From the NCBI GenBank assembly GCA_015061955.1, contig SUVO01000002.1, forward strand, positions 1 through 64,000: DNA of 64,000 bases. The letters are read 5' to 3'. This DNA is from Verrucomicrobiaceae bacterium. GTDB taxonomy: Bacteria; Verrucomicrobiota; Verrucomicrobiia; Opitutales; Intestinicryptomonadaceae. This document shows, in pieces, positions 17,297 to 26,538 of this stretch (position 1 is the first letter of the stretch; each line of letters opens with the position of its first letter). The position numbers and the translations under genes were made by a program. The notes below the pieces were generated by a model. It was given only the letters and a program-made list of their open reading frames with translations, was not told where the DNA came from and searched no databases.

Positions 17297-18658
17297 ATGA
17301 AGTACATTAGCACAAGAGGAGGCTCAGAGCCTTTGTCATTTTCTGCCGCAGTAGCTGAGGGTTTAGCTCCAGATGGAGGTCTTTATATCCCAGCAGAATT
17401 TCCAAATATTCAAGATAAATTAGAGTATTGGCAAAATTTATCTTATGCCGAGCTTTGTTTTGAGTTTATGAAGTTGTTTGCTACCGATATCGATGAAGAA
17501 TCGTTAAAGGATATAGCATATACATCTTATTCAAAGTTCGACGATACTGCAATTGCACCACTTAAGAAGTTGGATAATGGGTTGTATATCTTGGAACTTT
17601 TTCATGGTCCTACATTGGCATTTAAAGATTTTGCGTTGCAGTTTTTGGGAAATCTTTATGAGCATTTGTTGGCGAAGTCGGGTAAAACTATAAATGTGTT
17701 AGGAGCAACAAGTGGCGATACTGGTAGTGCTGCAATAAATGGTTTGTTGGGTAAAAAAGGTGTTCGCATTTTTATATTGTATCCTAATGGTAGAGTTTCG
17801 CCTTTGCAAGAGCGTCAGATGGCTTGTACTGAAGCTGATAACGTTTTCCCAATAGCAATAGATGGAACTTTTGATGATGCACAGGCAATAGTAAAAGAAA
17901 TTTTTGGCGATGTATCGTTTAAGAATGAATGGAATTTGTCGGCAGTAAATTCAATAAATTTAGCTCGTATATTGGCACAGTGTGTTTATTATATTTATGC
18001 GTGGTTGAGCCTTGAAAAATCAGAACGCGATAATGTTCAGTTTATTGTTCCAACTGGTAATTTTGGTAATATATTGGCAGGTTGGTTTGCGTCGAAAATG
18101 GGCTTGAAGGTTGCTAATTTCAAAGTTGCAACTAATCAGAACGATATTCTTTATCGCTTGTTTAAGAGTGGTGTTTATGAAGTTTCGAGTGTGAAACCAT
18201 CGGTTGCACCGTCGATGGATATTCAGGTTTCGTCAAATTTTGAGCGCTTTATATATTTTATGGAGGGCGAAAATCCAGAACGTGTGTGTGAAATAATGGG
18301 CGAGTTTAAATGTTCGGGTAAGTGGGTGTTCGATAATTTTTCGGCAGAAGATTTTTCTGCATCGCGTATGGACGACTCGGAAATTGCCACAAAAATCGAA
18401 GAAATATATAAGAAGTATGGCGAGGTAATTGACCCTCACACAGCTTGTGGTTTTGCCGATATTTCGCATAAAGGCACTAAGATTATTCTTTCGACTGCAA
18501 GTCCGGCAAAGTTCCCAGAGTTGATTGAAAAAGTAATAGCTGTTCATCCAACTGCAGAATCGCTTGAAAAGTTGTTGAGCAAACCTATTGTTAATGAAAA
18601 AATGCCAGCTAATACTCAGAAAATACGCGATTATATCTCGGCAAACGGAATAAAATAA
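17297..18658 (+). CDS. thrC: Threonine synthase
   Basis: A 453-residue PLP enzyme converting O-phosphohomoserine to threonine. The PLP lysine is K110 in 'HGPTLAFKDFALQ', and the phosphate-binding region includes 'GATSGDTGSAA' and 'PTGNFGN'. The opening 'MKYISTRGG' and 'APDGGLYIP' are typical of the enterobacterial-type ThrC. It lies one base upstream of cimA, so the pair supplies threonine and citramalate, two alternative precursors for isoleucine, from one transcript. No leader or attenuator for branched-chain amino acids is visible in the 80 bp upstream. Confidence 0.95.
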   Translation: MKYISTRGGSEPLSFSAAVAEGLAPDGGLYIPAEFPNIQDKLEYWQNLSYAELCFEFMKLFATDIDEESLKDIAYTSYSKFDDTAIAPLKKLDNGLYILELFHGPTLAFKDFALQFLGNLYEHLLAKSGKTINVLGATSGDTGSAAINGLLGKKGVRIFILYPNGRVSPLQERQMACTEADNVFPIAIDGTFDDAQAIVKEIFGDVSFKNEWNLSAVNSINLARILAQCVYYIYAWLSLEKSERDNVQFIVPTGNFGNILAGWFASKMGLKVANFKVATNQNDILYRLFKSGVYEVSSVKPSVAPSMDIQVSSNFERFIYFMEGENPERVCEIMGEFKCSGKWVFDNFSAEDFSASRMDDSEIATKIEEIYKKYGEVIDPHTACGFADISHKGTKIILSTASPAKFPELIEKVIAVHPTAESLEKLLSKPIVNEKMPANTQKIRDYISANGIK

Positions 18659-18659
18659 A

Positions 18660-20234
18660 ATGAAAAATAAGGTATTTATATACGACACTACTTTGCGTGA
18701 TGGTACTCAGTGCGAAGGTGTTTCTATGTCGGTATCGGCAAAGTTGCGTGTTACCGAAAAACTCGATATATTTGGTATAGATTTTATCGAGGGTGGTTGG
18801 CCAGGTTCAAATCCTCGTGATATGGGGTATTTTGAAGAAGTCAAAAAGCTCAAGTTAAAGCATGCAAAAATATCGGCATTTGGCTCTACTCGCAGAGCAA
18901 ATGTAAAGGTTGAAGACGATAATCAAGTTGCATTGCTAATTCAGGCTCAGACAGAATATGTAACAATTTTTGGTAAAACATGGCTTTTGCATGTAACCGA
19001 TGTTATAAAAACAACTGCCGAAGAAAATTTGGCAATGATTGAAGAAACTGTTGCGTATTTGGTAAAGAACGGACGTAAAGTTATTTACGATGCCGAGCAT
19101 TTCTTTGATGGTTATAAAGATAATCCAGAATATGCAATTTCAACACTTAAAGCAGCTATAAATGGTGGTGCCGAATTTGTTTGCTTGTGTGATACAAATG
19201 GCGGAACAATGACCGATGAAATGGAAAAAATAACCGCTAAGGCTGTAGAAGTTGCTGGTGAAATTCCTGTTGGGGTGCATTGTCATAACGATTGCGAACT
19301 TGGTGTTGCTGTGTCGTTGGCTGGTGTTCGAGCAGGTGCAAGAATGGTACAAGGTACTATAAATGGTTTGGGCGAACGCAATGGTAATGCAAATTTGTGC
19401 TCGATTATTCCTAATTTAATATTGAAAATGGGCTACGAAACAAATTGTGGTGAGTCGTTGAAGTCGCTAAGAGATTTGTCGTTGTTTGTTGATGAGATGG
19501 CAAATTTAAGAAGTAATACACGCTTGCCTTATGTTGGGTCGTCTTCATTTGCTCATAAAGGTGGCGTTCATGCAGATGCCGCAAATAAGGTAAAGCATAG
19601 CTACGAACATATCGATCCTTCGTTAGTCGGTAATAAAACTCGAGTGTTGGTTTCGGATATGTCGGGCAGAGCGTCGGTAATGATGAAAGCTCGTGATATG
19701 GGTGTAGATGTCGATGCTAAGGCTCCAGCTATTAAGGAATTTTTAGACGAGCTAAAAGATTTAGAGTTTCGAGGTTATGAATACGAAGCTGCCGATGCGT
19801 CGTTTGCGTTGTTGTTGAAAAAATATTTAGAAGGCAAAAGTGTAGAGTTTTTCAAGGTTCGCGGATATAGAGTTATTGTAGAACGCGATGAGACATCAAA
19901 GTTGACTCGTTCTGAAGCAACAGTAAAACTTGAAATAGATGGTAGCATAGAACATACAGTAGCTGAAGCTCATGGTCCGGTGGCTGCTTTAGACTTTGCG
20001 TTGCGAAAAGCTTTGGCTAAGAAGTATCCACAGTTAAAAGAAGTAGAATTAACCGACTTTAAAGTTCGTATTATCGATAGTCAGTCGGGTACAAGTGCAA
20101 CAACTCGAGTTCAAATTGAATCTAAGGATAATGGTGCAATGTGGGGAACTGTTGGAGCAAGCGATAACATAATTGTGGCGTCTTGGGAAGCTCTCAAAGA
20201 TTCAGTCGACTACAAACTATCTAAAGATGATTAA
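18660..20234 (+). CDS. cimA: (R)-citramalate synthase
   Basis: A 524-residue DRE-TIM enzyme condensing pyruvate with acetyl-CoA to citramalate, the first step of threonine-independent isoleucine synthesis. 'IYDTTLRDGTQCEGVSMS' is the metal-binding start, and 'GIDFIEGGWPGSNPRD' is the CimA form, different from LeuA. 'LCDTNGGTMTDEM' and 'HCHNDCELGVAVSLAGVRAG' provide the HxH metal ligands. Residues from about 400 form a LeuA-type allosteric domain, expected to sense isoleucine. The ATG follows the thrC stop by one base. Confidence 0.92.
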   Translation: MKNKVFIYDTTLRDGTQCEGVSMSVSAKLRVTEKLDIFGIDFIEGGWPGSNPRDMGYFEEVKKLKLKHAKISAFGSTRRANVKVEDDNQVALLIQAQTEYVTIFGKTWLLHVTDVIKTTAEENLAMIEETVAYLVKNGRKVIYDAEHFFDGYKDNPEYAISTLKAAINGGAEFVCLCDTNGGTMTDEMEKITAKAVEVAGEIPVGVHCHNDCELGVAVSLAGVRAGARMVQGTINGLGERNGNANLCSIIPNLILKMGYETNCGESLKSLRDLSLFVDEMANLRSNTRLPYVGSSSFAHKGGVHADAANKVKHSYEHIDPSLVGNKTRVLVSDMSGRASVMMKARDMGVDVDAKAPAIKEFLDELKDLEFRGYEYEAADASFALLLKKYLEGKSVEFFKVRGYRVIVERDETSKLTRSEATVKLEIDGSIEHTVAEAHGPVAALDFALRKALAKKYPQLKEVELTDFKVRIIDSQSGTSATTRVQIESKDNGAMWGTVGASDNIIVASWEALKDSVDYKLSKDD

Positions 20235-20240
20235 AAGGAT

Positions 20241-22088
20241 ATGTCGGGCAAGAAACTCATAGATATAAGTTCAGAAATAAAAAATAAATTTCTGCGTGGG
20301 CTTTATTCAATTATAAAGTATCCGTTAGAAGCCTTTTTGGGTTTTGATAAAATAAATAGTATGTACGATAATTTGTTGACTTTGCCCCAAGACGAAAATT
20401 TCTTTGAACGAGCAATAAAAGCCATTGGTATATCGTACGAAATCGATGAACAAGAACTTGCAAAAATTCCAACAAATGGTGCTTTAGTTGTTGTTTCTAA
20501 TCATCCGTTGGGTGGGTTAGATGGTATTATTTTGGGTGCAATTTTAAATAAAGTGCGTCCAGATACAAAGGTGTTGGCAAACTCTTTGTTGTCAAAAATG
20601 GAGGGTATAAAACCACATCTTATCGAAGTAAATCCGTTCGGAGGAAAATCGGCTATAGCTCAAAATGTGGGAGCTATGAAAGATGTTATAAGAACGTTGC
20701 GCGATGAAGGTTGTGTTGCAACTTTTCCTTCTGGAACAGTGTCGTATTTACACTTGAGCGATATGTGTATAAGCGATCCAGAGTGGAATAAAAATATAGC
20801 TAATATTGCACGCAAAACTGGTGCAAGTATTCTGCCTGTTTATTTTGAAGGTAGAAATTCGTGGTTGTTCTATTTTGTTGGATTGATTCATCCGTTGTTG
20901 CGTACAGTTTTATTACCCAGAGAAATGGTGCGTATGGCTCGTAAGAAACCTGTTCGTATGCGAGTAGGTTCGGTAATATCGCCTCGTAGAGCTAACGAGT
21001 TTGAAACCGATGAAGAGCTTACTGCATGGTTGCGTATAAGTTCGTATGTGTTGGGTGGTAGAGACAATCGTGGTGAGCCTCAGTCTTCGCTTCAGTTAGA
21101 AGTTCTAAAGCGTGCGTTAGAGCGTTTGTTTAGTCAACAGAAAGAAATGAAATCGTTGATTAATCCAATATCTCCCGATGTAATGCAAAACGAAATAGAT
21201 GCCTTGCCTGATTCAGCTTGTATGATTGATGGCGAGAAAATTGCAGTATATTGTGCTGAAGCGTGGCAAATAAAATGGACTCTTGTTGAAATTGGTAGAC
21301 TTCGCGAGGCAACTTTTAGAGAAGTTGGCGAGGGTACAGGTAAAAGTATTGATACCGATGAATTCGACCAATATTACCTGCATATGTTTATGTGGGATAA
21401 AGTACAAAAACGCATTGTTGGGGCTTATAGAATAGGCAGAACTGATAAAATTATGGAAGCTTTAGGTGTACAAGGTTTATATGCTTCTACATTGTTTAAA
21501 ATACAGCCAGAATTTGTTGATAGAATAACGCCAGCCTTAGAAATGGGGCGTTCGTTTATAGTTTCAGAATATCAAAAAAAGCGTTCAACTTTAGCTATTT
21601 TGTGGCGTGGTATAGGCGAGTTTCTTTATAGAAATCCACAGTATAGAACGCTGTATGGCCCAGTAAGTATAAGTACAAATTACAATGCTGTTTCAAAAGA
21701 TTTGATTGTAGAATTTTTGACTGAGAAAAACGCAGGCGAGGAATTGGCAAAGTTTGTAAAACCAAAAATTCCACCTAAGGTGAGAATGAAAGAGGTTGAT
21801 AAACGTGCATTGCGTGCTGCTACTTGCGATATAGAACATATATCGGCGTTGGTGTCGGAAATTGAGTTAGATAATAAGGGGATACCAACCTTGTTAAAAC
21901 ATTATCTGAAACTCGATGGTAAACTTATAGCTTTTAATGTAGACCCTGATTTTTCAAGCTGTATAGATGGTTTAATTGTTGTAGATATATTGAATTCTGA
22001 TCCTAAAATGGTAAAATCGTATATGGGGGCAGAGCAAATGGCATCGTACAGAAAATATCATGGGCTTGAAATGCCGAGCGATATGTAA
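20241..22088 (+). CDS. Bifunctional acyltransferase: PlsC-like domain plus GNAT (OlsF-like)
   Basis: A 615-residue fusion. Residues about 60-300 form a lysophospholipid acyltransferase domain with NHPLGGLDG (H88, D94) and FPSGTVS, the usual acceptor and glycerol-phosphate blocks of the haemolysin-like branch. Residues about 310-600 resemble the OlsB/GNAT type ('LREATFREVGEG', 'DKIMEALGVQGLYAST', 'EMGRSFI'). This order, O-acyltransferase then N-acyltransferase, matches the ornithine-lipid synthase OlsF as I recall it. The product, an ornithine or other amino-acid lipid, is inference. It lies 6 bp after cimA and 3 bp before the next gene, so it is in their operon. Confidence 0.75.
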   Translation: MSGKKLIDISSEIKNKFLRGLYSIIKYPLEAFLGFDKINSMYDNLLTLPQDENFFERAIKAIGISYEIDEQELAKIPTNGALVVVSNHPLGGLDGIILGAILNKVRPDTKVLANSLLSKMEGIKPHLIEVNPFGGKSAIAQNVGAMKDVIRTLRDEGCVATFPSGTVSYLHLSDMCISDPEWNKNIANIARKTGASILPVYFEGRNSWLFYFVGLIHPLLRTVLLPREMVRMARKKPVRMRVGSVISPRRANEFETDEELTAWLRISSYVLGGRDNRGEPQSSLQLEVLKRALERLFSQQKEMKSLINPISPDVMQNEIDALPDSACMIDGEKIAVYCAEAWQIKWTLVEIGRLREATFREVGEGTGKSIDTDEFDQYYLHMFMWDKVQKRIVGAYRIGRTDKIMEALGVQGLYASTLFKIQPEFVDRITPALEMGRSFIVSEYQKKRSTLAILWRGIGEFLYRNPQYRTLYGPVSISTNYNAVSKDLIVEFLTEKNAGEELAKFVKPKIPPKVRMKEVDKRALRAATCDIEHISALVSEIELDNKGIPTLLKHYLKLDGKLIAFNVDPDFSSCIDGLIVVDILNSDPKMVKSYMGAEQMASYRKYHGLEMPSDM

Positions 22089-22091
22089 ATT

Positions 22092-22676
22092 ATGCTCAAT
22101 GAAACTGCAGTTGTTGTATTTGTTGAAATTGTAGGCTTGATTGCCTTTGCATTTTCAGGTGCATTGGCAGGTGTAAAAAAAGACTTAGATGTAATTGGGT
22201 GTGTAGTATTGGGTACTGCAACAGGTATAGGTGGTGGTACATTGCGTGATGTCATATTAGATGTTCCAGTTTTTTGGTTGGGAGATTATATGTGCTATTC
22301 GCTGAATGTGTGTGTGCTTTCTTCTGTTGTAATATATTTAATGTCCAGAGTCTTTGCAGAAAAAGAACATATAATAAATTGGTTCGATGCCATAGGTTTA
22401 GCAATATTCTCGGTTCAAGGGTATTTAAAGGCTTTCGAAGCTACATCAAATTTTGAAGTTGCTATAATAATGGGCATATTAACAGGTTGTGGTGGTGGTT
22501 TAATTCGCGATGTTTGTTTGAATCGCCAGCCTTTTATTTTTAGGGGCGAAATGTATGCATCGGCATCACTTTTGGGGTTGCTTGTGCTTATTTTTGTAGA
22601 TAGTCCGTTGGTGGCATTTGCTTTGATATTAGGTATAAGAGTTGCTACAATTAGATATAATTTAAAATTGAAATAA
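22092..22676 (+). CDS. TRIC / UPF0126 family membrane channel
   Basis: A 194-residue protein with about seven membrane segments arranged as two homologous halves. Each half carries the family signature: 'ATGIGGGTLRDV' near residue 40 and 'LTGCGGGLIRDV' near residue 130. Bacterial homologues (YicG/YadS type) form trimeric cation channels, and some have been linked to glycine transport; the substrate here is unknown. It starts 3 bp after the acyltransferase stop, consistent with translational coupling. No terminator follows within 100 bp. Confidence 0.88.
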   Translation: MLNETAVVVFVEIVGLIAFAFSGALAGVKKDLDVIGCVVLGTATGIGGGTLRDVILDVPVFWLGDYMCYSLNVCVLSSVVIYLMSRVFAEKEHIINWFDAIGLAIFSVQGYLKAFEATSNFEVAIIMGILTGCGGGLIRDVCLNRQPFIFRGEMYASASLLGLLVLIFVDSPLVAFALILGIRVATIRYNLKLK

Positions 22677-22814
22677 AAAGTAGATTTAAAAGCTTTCAGT
22701 CTCTCTGAATTTAGGAGTTTTTAGTGTAGTTTTGATAGGTTTTATGGTTGACAATTTCTACACTTATTGCAACATTTACGTGGAAATTTTCAGTTTTTTT
22801 TAGATAGGAATATT

Positions 22815-23819
22815 ATGTTTGTAGACGAAGCAGTAGTTAATTTAAAAGCTGGCGACGGTGGTAAAGGTAGTGCAGGTTTTAGACGTGAAAAATTTATTCC
22901 ATTTGGTGGTCCAGATGGTGGCGATGGTGGTAATGGCGGAAATATTTATGCCTTGGGCGATGAAAATGTAAGCGATCTTGAAAATTTTATGTATTCGCCA
23001 AATATCAGAGCAGGCGATGGTGCTAATGGTGCTGGTAGACAAAAAACAGGCGAAACTGGTAAAGATGCCTTTTTGCGTGTCCCACCCGGAACTATTATTA
23101 TAAATACCGAAACCGATATGCCTGTTGCTGAAGTTTTGAAACATGGCGAAAAGATTTTGTTGTTGCGTGGTGGAAAAGGTGGATTGGGTAATATCCATTT
23201 CAAAAGCTCAACAAATAGAGCGCCTCGTCAGTTTACTTATGGTAGCGAAGGTGAAGATGGCGAATTTAAGTTAGTTTTAAAAACTATTGCCGATGCTGGT
23301 ATGGTAGGGTTTCCCAATGCTGGTAAATCGTCGTTGGTAAGTTTGCTTACACCTGCACGTCCTAAAATTGGTGCGTATCAATTTACAACATTACATGTAA
23401 ATATTGGAACATTGGAATATCCTGAAGTTTATCAAAAATTGAAGCTTGCTGATATTCCAGGTTTGATTGATGGAGCAAGTCAAAATCGTGGATTAGGACA
23501 TAAGTTTTTGCGTCATATAGAACGTTGTAAGGTATTGATTATATTGCTTGATATGGCTGGTGTAGATGGTAGAAAACCTACCGACGATTATAAAAACTTG
23601 CTGAAAGAGTTAGAATTGTACTCGCCAGAATTAGTAAAAAAGCCAATGATTATTGCGGCAAATAAAATGGACGAAGATGTTGCTGTTAAAAATTTAAAGT
23701 CGTTTAAACGTAAATATCCAAAGTTAGATGTTATACCAATTTCTTGTTTGTCGGAAGAAGGTATAGCAGAACTAAAGGCTGAAATTTTTACGCAATGTAA
23801 AAAATCGTCAGAATTGTAA
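22815..23819 (+). CDS. obgE: GTPase ObgE/CgtA
   Basis: A 334-residue Obg GTPase involved in 50S ribosome assembly and stress control. The N-terminal Gly-rich Obg fold (residues 1-158: 'VNLKAGDGGKGSAGFRREKF', 'GGPDGGDGGNGGNI') precedes the G domain with G1 'GFPNAGKSS', G2 'FTTLH', G3 'DIPGLIDGA', G4 'NKMD' and G5 'ISC'. The ATG at 22815 is preceded by AGATAGGAATATT and matches the universal MFVDEAxV start; a longer upstream frame lacks similarity. The C-terminal OCT domain of some Obg proteins is absent. No rpmA or rplU gene is adjacent, unlike in many bacteria. Confidence 0.96.
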   Translation: MFVDEAVVNLKAGDGGKGSAGFRREKFIPFGGPDGGDGGNGGNIYALGDENVSDLENFMYSPNIRAGDGANGAGRQKTGETGKDAFLRVPPGTIIINTETDMPVAEVLKHGEKILLLRGGKGGLGNIHFKSSTNRAPRQFTYGSEGEDGEFKLVLKTIADAGMVGFPNAGKSSLVSLLTPARPKIGAYQFTTLHVNIGTLEYPEVYQKLKLADIPGLIDGASQNRGLGHKFLRHIERCKVLIILLDMAGVDGRKPTDDYKNLLKELELYSPELVKKPMIIAANKMDEDVAVKNLKSFKRKYPKLDVIPISCLSEEGIAELKAEIFTQCKKSSEL

Positions 23820-23881
23820 GTAAAAAATTTGACAATTTGCAAAGCTTGGTATTAATTTAATTATATAAGTTCAAAACTACT

Positions 23882-24532
23882 ATGTTTACCTCAAAAATTC
23901 CACAAAGAAGATCGGGTTTTACCCTTATTGAAATTTTGATTGTTGTTGCAATTCTCGGCTTGTTGATGGGAATTACAACAACTATGCTCTCGAGCGTTGG
24001 CGAAGTGCAAGGCAAGGCTCGTGCTAAAGCTGATATGGCTGTTTTAGCTCAAGGCTTAGAAGGATTCCGTGCTCAGTATGGTGGATATCCACGCTTGAAT
24101 GTAGCTAAAAAAGCTTCCGATGCAGGCGACTTGTTTAAGTGCTTGTCGGGTAAAATGATTTTGCGTGTTCAAGATAACAAAATAACAATGCCAGTAGTTG
24201 GTAAAACTAGAAAGTCGTTTATCGATGTAGCTCAGTTCCGTTTGGCTGATCCAGCAGATAAATATGCAACAGGTGTTGATCCATCGAAAGATGGCGTGTA
24301 TTTGGCTGACCCTTGGGGTGAGGCATATATGTATTTGTACGATACAACAAATGTTGTAGGTTCGTTAGAAGCCGAATGGACATCGCCTTCGTTTATATTG
24401 TTTACTAAGGGAGCTGATATGAAGGCAAAAGATGTTAAGAATATGTATTCATCGGGTATAATTCCATCAAACGATGTTTATATTGAACCAGAAGAAAATA
24501 TCGATAACTTCATTTACGGAAGAACTGAATAG
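23882..24532 (+). CDS. Type II secretion pseudopilin, GspG-like
   Basis: A 216-residue protein with a prepilin peptidase site (RRSG^FTLIEILIVVAILG; Glu at +5) followed by the N-terminal pilin helix. The C-terminal part has 'LADPWGEAYMYLYD', reminiscent of the GspG calcium-binding region, so it is a plausible major pseudopilin. It is the first gene of a five-pseudopilin series at 23.9-27.6 kb and presumably starts the transcript, 62 bp after obgE. The ATPase, platform protein and secretin are not in the window. Confidence 0.85.
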   Translation: MFTSKIPQRRSGFTLIEILIVVAILGLLMGITTTMLSSVGEVQGKARAKADMAVLAQGLEGFRAQYGGYPRLNVAKKASDAGDLFKCLSGKMILRVQDNKITMPVVGKTRKSFIDVAQFRLADPADKYATGVDPSKDGVYLADPWGEAYMYLYDTTNVVGSLEAEWTSPSFILFTKGADMKAKDVKNMYSSGIIPSNDVYIEPEENIDNFIYGRTE

Positions 24533-24559
24533 TAATTTTTTATAGAAAGGATTTGAAAT

Positions 24560-25183
24560 ATGAAAAATAAAAAAGCGTTTACATTGGTAGAATTGATGAT
24601 TGTTATTGCAATTATCGGGTTGCTCGTAAGTATGCTTACGCCGATGATTTCAAGTGCAATGCGTAAAGCTGTTGCAACAAACTCAAAAACTTTTATGTCG
24701 AATATGGGTATGGCGTTGACTCGCTATAAAGACGATAATGGCGATTATCCTGATTTTATAAAACCATCTACTCGTGTAAATTTAGATGATGCCGATAATG
24801 CAGCTAGCTTATATAAGGCTTTAACTGGTAAAAATCCTGATGGTAGTCGTTTGTCGTCGGAAGATAGTCGTCGTTTAAATCGTCGTCGTTCAAATTATAT
24901 GGACTTCAATATGAATTCAATTGTCAATAAGAATGGCAAGTGGAAGATTGTTGATGGCTTTGGTAATCCAAATATTTATATCTGTGTTGCAGAAGGCGAC
25001 GATACACATATTAAGTCGGGTTTCCCAACAAGAAAAGATGGTATTGATTCGGAAGTTTTAAGAGAAATTGTTCCAAATCCATCTGAAGGTCTCAGATCTA
25101 AAGTTATATTGTTTACCCTCAAGAAAGACGGTGAGCGCGAAACTGCAGATTATAGCGCAGAAGATATTTTTTCTTGGTACTAA
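24560..25183 (+). CDS. Type II secretion pseudopilin, GspG-like
   Basis: A 207-residue pseudopilin. The cleavage site is KKA^FTLVELMIVIAIIG, with Ala in place of the usual Gly at -1, a substitution repeated in the fifth gene of the series. E5 is present. The globular domain includes 'VDGFGNPNIYI', comparable to the GspG 'DxWGNP' region. AGAAAGGATTTGAAAT upstream offers a reasonable ribosome binding site. It may be a second major-type subunit or a paralogue with its own partner. Confidence 0.83.
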   Translation: MKNKKAFTLVELMIVIAIIGLLVSMLTPMISSAMRKAVATNSKTFMSNMGMALTRYKDDNGDYPDFIKPSTRVNLDDADNAASLYKALTGKNPDGSRLSSEDSRRLNRRRSNYMDFNMNSIVNKNGKWKIVDGFGNPNIYICVAEGDDTHIKSGFPTRKDGIDSEVLREIVPNPSEGLRSKVILFTLKKDGERETADYSAEDIFSWY

Positions 25184-25204
25184 TTTTTTGGTTGTATTTA
25201 TTGT

Positions 25205-25909
25205 ATGAAAAATTTCCGCAAAGGTTTTACGCTTATTGAAGTACTTGTTGTTTTAGGCATAATAGCCTTTATGGCAACAAGTATAACAATGATTAGCATG
25301 AAAGATAATTCGCAGGGTATATCTGCGGCACGTCATTCATTTATGACATCATTTTATACTGCCAGAATGGCAGCAATAACGCGTCAGACACCCGTTATGG
25401 TAGTTGTCTATAAGGGCGATGATGTAACGCGTAGATTGCGTCAGGTTGGTATAATATATCAAGCAAAGCGTGGAAATACACCATTGGGTTGGTCGGCATT
25501 AGATGAAGGCTATGTTATGCCCGAAGGTACTTTTTTTGTTCCTCCAGAAGACGATTTTGATAAATATGTTAGAACAAGTAAAAATATAAAGAAAGAAGAA
25601 ATATTTTGTAGTACTTTCAATGATATTTATACTGGTTCAAATAGTGTTATCTCAATAAAAGAGTTTCCAAGTATAAATCCACAACCAATCTCGACAGGTG
25701 ATGGCGATTGGTATAGTTATCAGTTCTCGCCTGATGGTGTGTCGATGAATCCTGGTGCGTATGTTATGCTTGCTGTAGGGCGTCAGAATAATGCTGGTAT
25801 ATTTACAATAGATAATCCATCGTTGCAACTTGGTTTTGTTATAAGAAAATTGGGTCATACTGTGGCATTTACAGGCTACGATGAAATGGAAGAAGTTATA
25901 AAAAAATAG
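25205..25909 (+). CDS. Type II secretion minor pseudopilin, GspH-like
   Basis: A 234-residue protein starting MKNFRKG^FTLIEVLVVLGIIA with E5 conserved. The beta-rich C-terminal region and the location between the GspG-like and GspI-like genes suggest the GspH role in the pseudopilus tip, but sequence similarity of these subunits is low outside the N-terminus. It is 21 bp after the previous gene and 3 bp before the next. Confidence 0.78.
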   Translation: MKNFRKGFTLIEVLVVLGIIAFMATSITMISMKDNSQGISAARHSFMTSFYTARMAAITRQTPVMVVVYKGDDVTRRLRQVGIIYQAKRGNTPLGWSALDEGYVMPEGTFFVPPEDDFDKYVRTSKNIKKEEIFCSTFNDIYTGSNSVISIKEFPSINPQPISTGDGDWYSYQFSPDGVSMNPGAYVMLAVGRQNNAGIFTIDNPSLQLGFVIRKLGHTVAFTGYDEMEEVIKK

Positions 25910-25912
25910 AGT

Positions 25913-26536
25913 ATGAAAAATATAATTTCCAAAAAACGCAAAGGCTTTACACTTGTTGAAGTTATGTTGGCAGTTGGTGTTATTGCAGTATCTATTACTG
26001 CAATGATTGGCTTGCTTGCATCGATTACAGCAAGCTTAAATATCAGTAGACATCAAAATAAGGCAATGACACTCATATCGAATGTAGAAACAACTTTGCA
26101 AATGCAGTCGTTCGATAAAGTGTATAGTTGGGTGCAAAATCCTGCAACACCATATGTTATGTTTTTTTGGGACGAATATCAAAACCCAGATGATCCTGAT
26201 AATTCAAGCTTAGCAACGATGTCGTCGGAACTTATAGGAACACCTAAAGAACCACCATCGGGAAGAAATTTGGCAAATAGCGAAGGCGATATTTATAGAG
26301 TTGTAATATCGTTGTATCAAGGTGGTTTGAAAGGTCAGCGTATTGAAGCCGATAGTACTATGACATACGCTGGTGGTAGTTTGCCTGGTGCACCAGAATT
26401 GTACGTTCTTAGCTATATACCAATAAAGGTAGATATTTATGCTGAACCTCGCAACGATATTACTCGTGATGAAGGTTCTAAAGAAATTAATGAACAACGC
26501 TTGATTTATAGCGATAATATAATGAAATTGCGTTAA
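25913..26536 (+). CDS. Type II secretion minor pseudopilin, GspI/PilV-like
   Basis: A 207-residue protein with MKNIISKKRKG^FTLVEVMLAVGVIAVS. The 'EVMxAxxxxAxxxxA' helix is the pattern of GspI/PilV minor pilins. The order H-I-J relative to neighbours agrees with type II secretion operons. Three bp separate it from the upstream gene and 2 bp from the downstream gene. Confidence 0.78.
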   Translation: MKNIISKKRKGFTLVEVMLAVGVIAVSITAMIGLLASITASLNISRHQNKAMTLISNVETTLQMQSFDKVYSWVQNPATPYVMFFWDEYQNPDDPDNSSLATMSSELIGTPKEPPSGRNLANSEGDIYRVVISLYQGGLKGQRIEADSTMTYAGGSLPGAPELYVLSYIPIKVDIYAEPRNDITRDEGSKEINEQRLIYSDNIMKLR

Positions 26537-26538
26537 AA

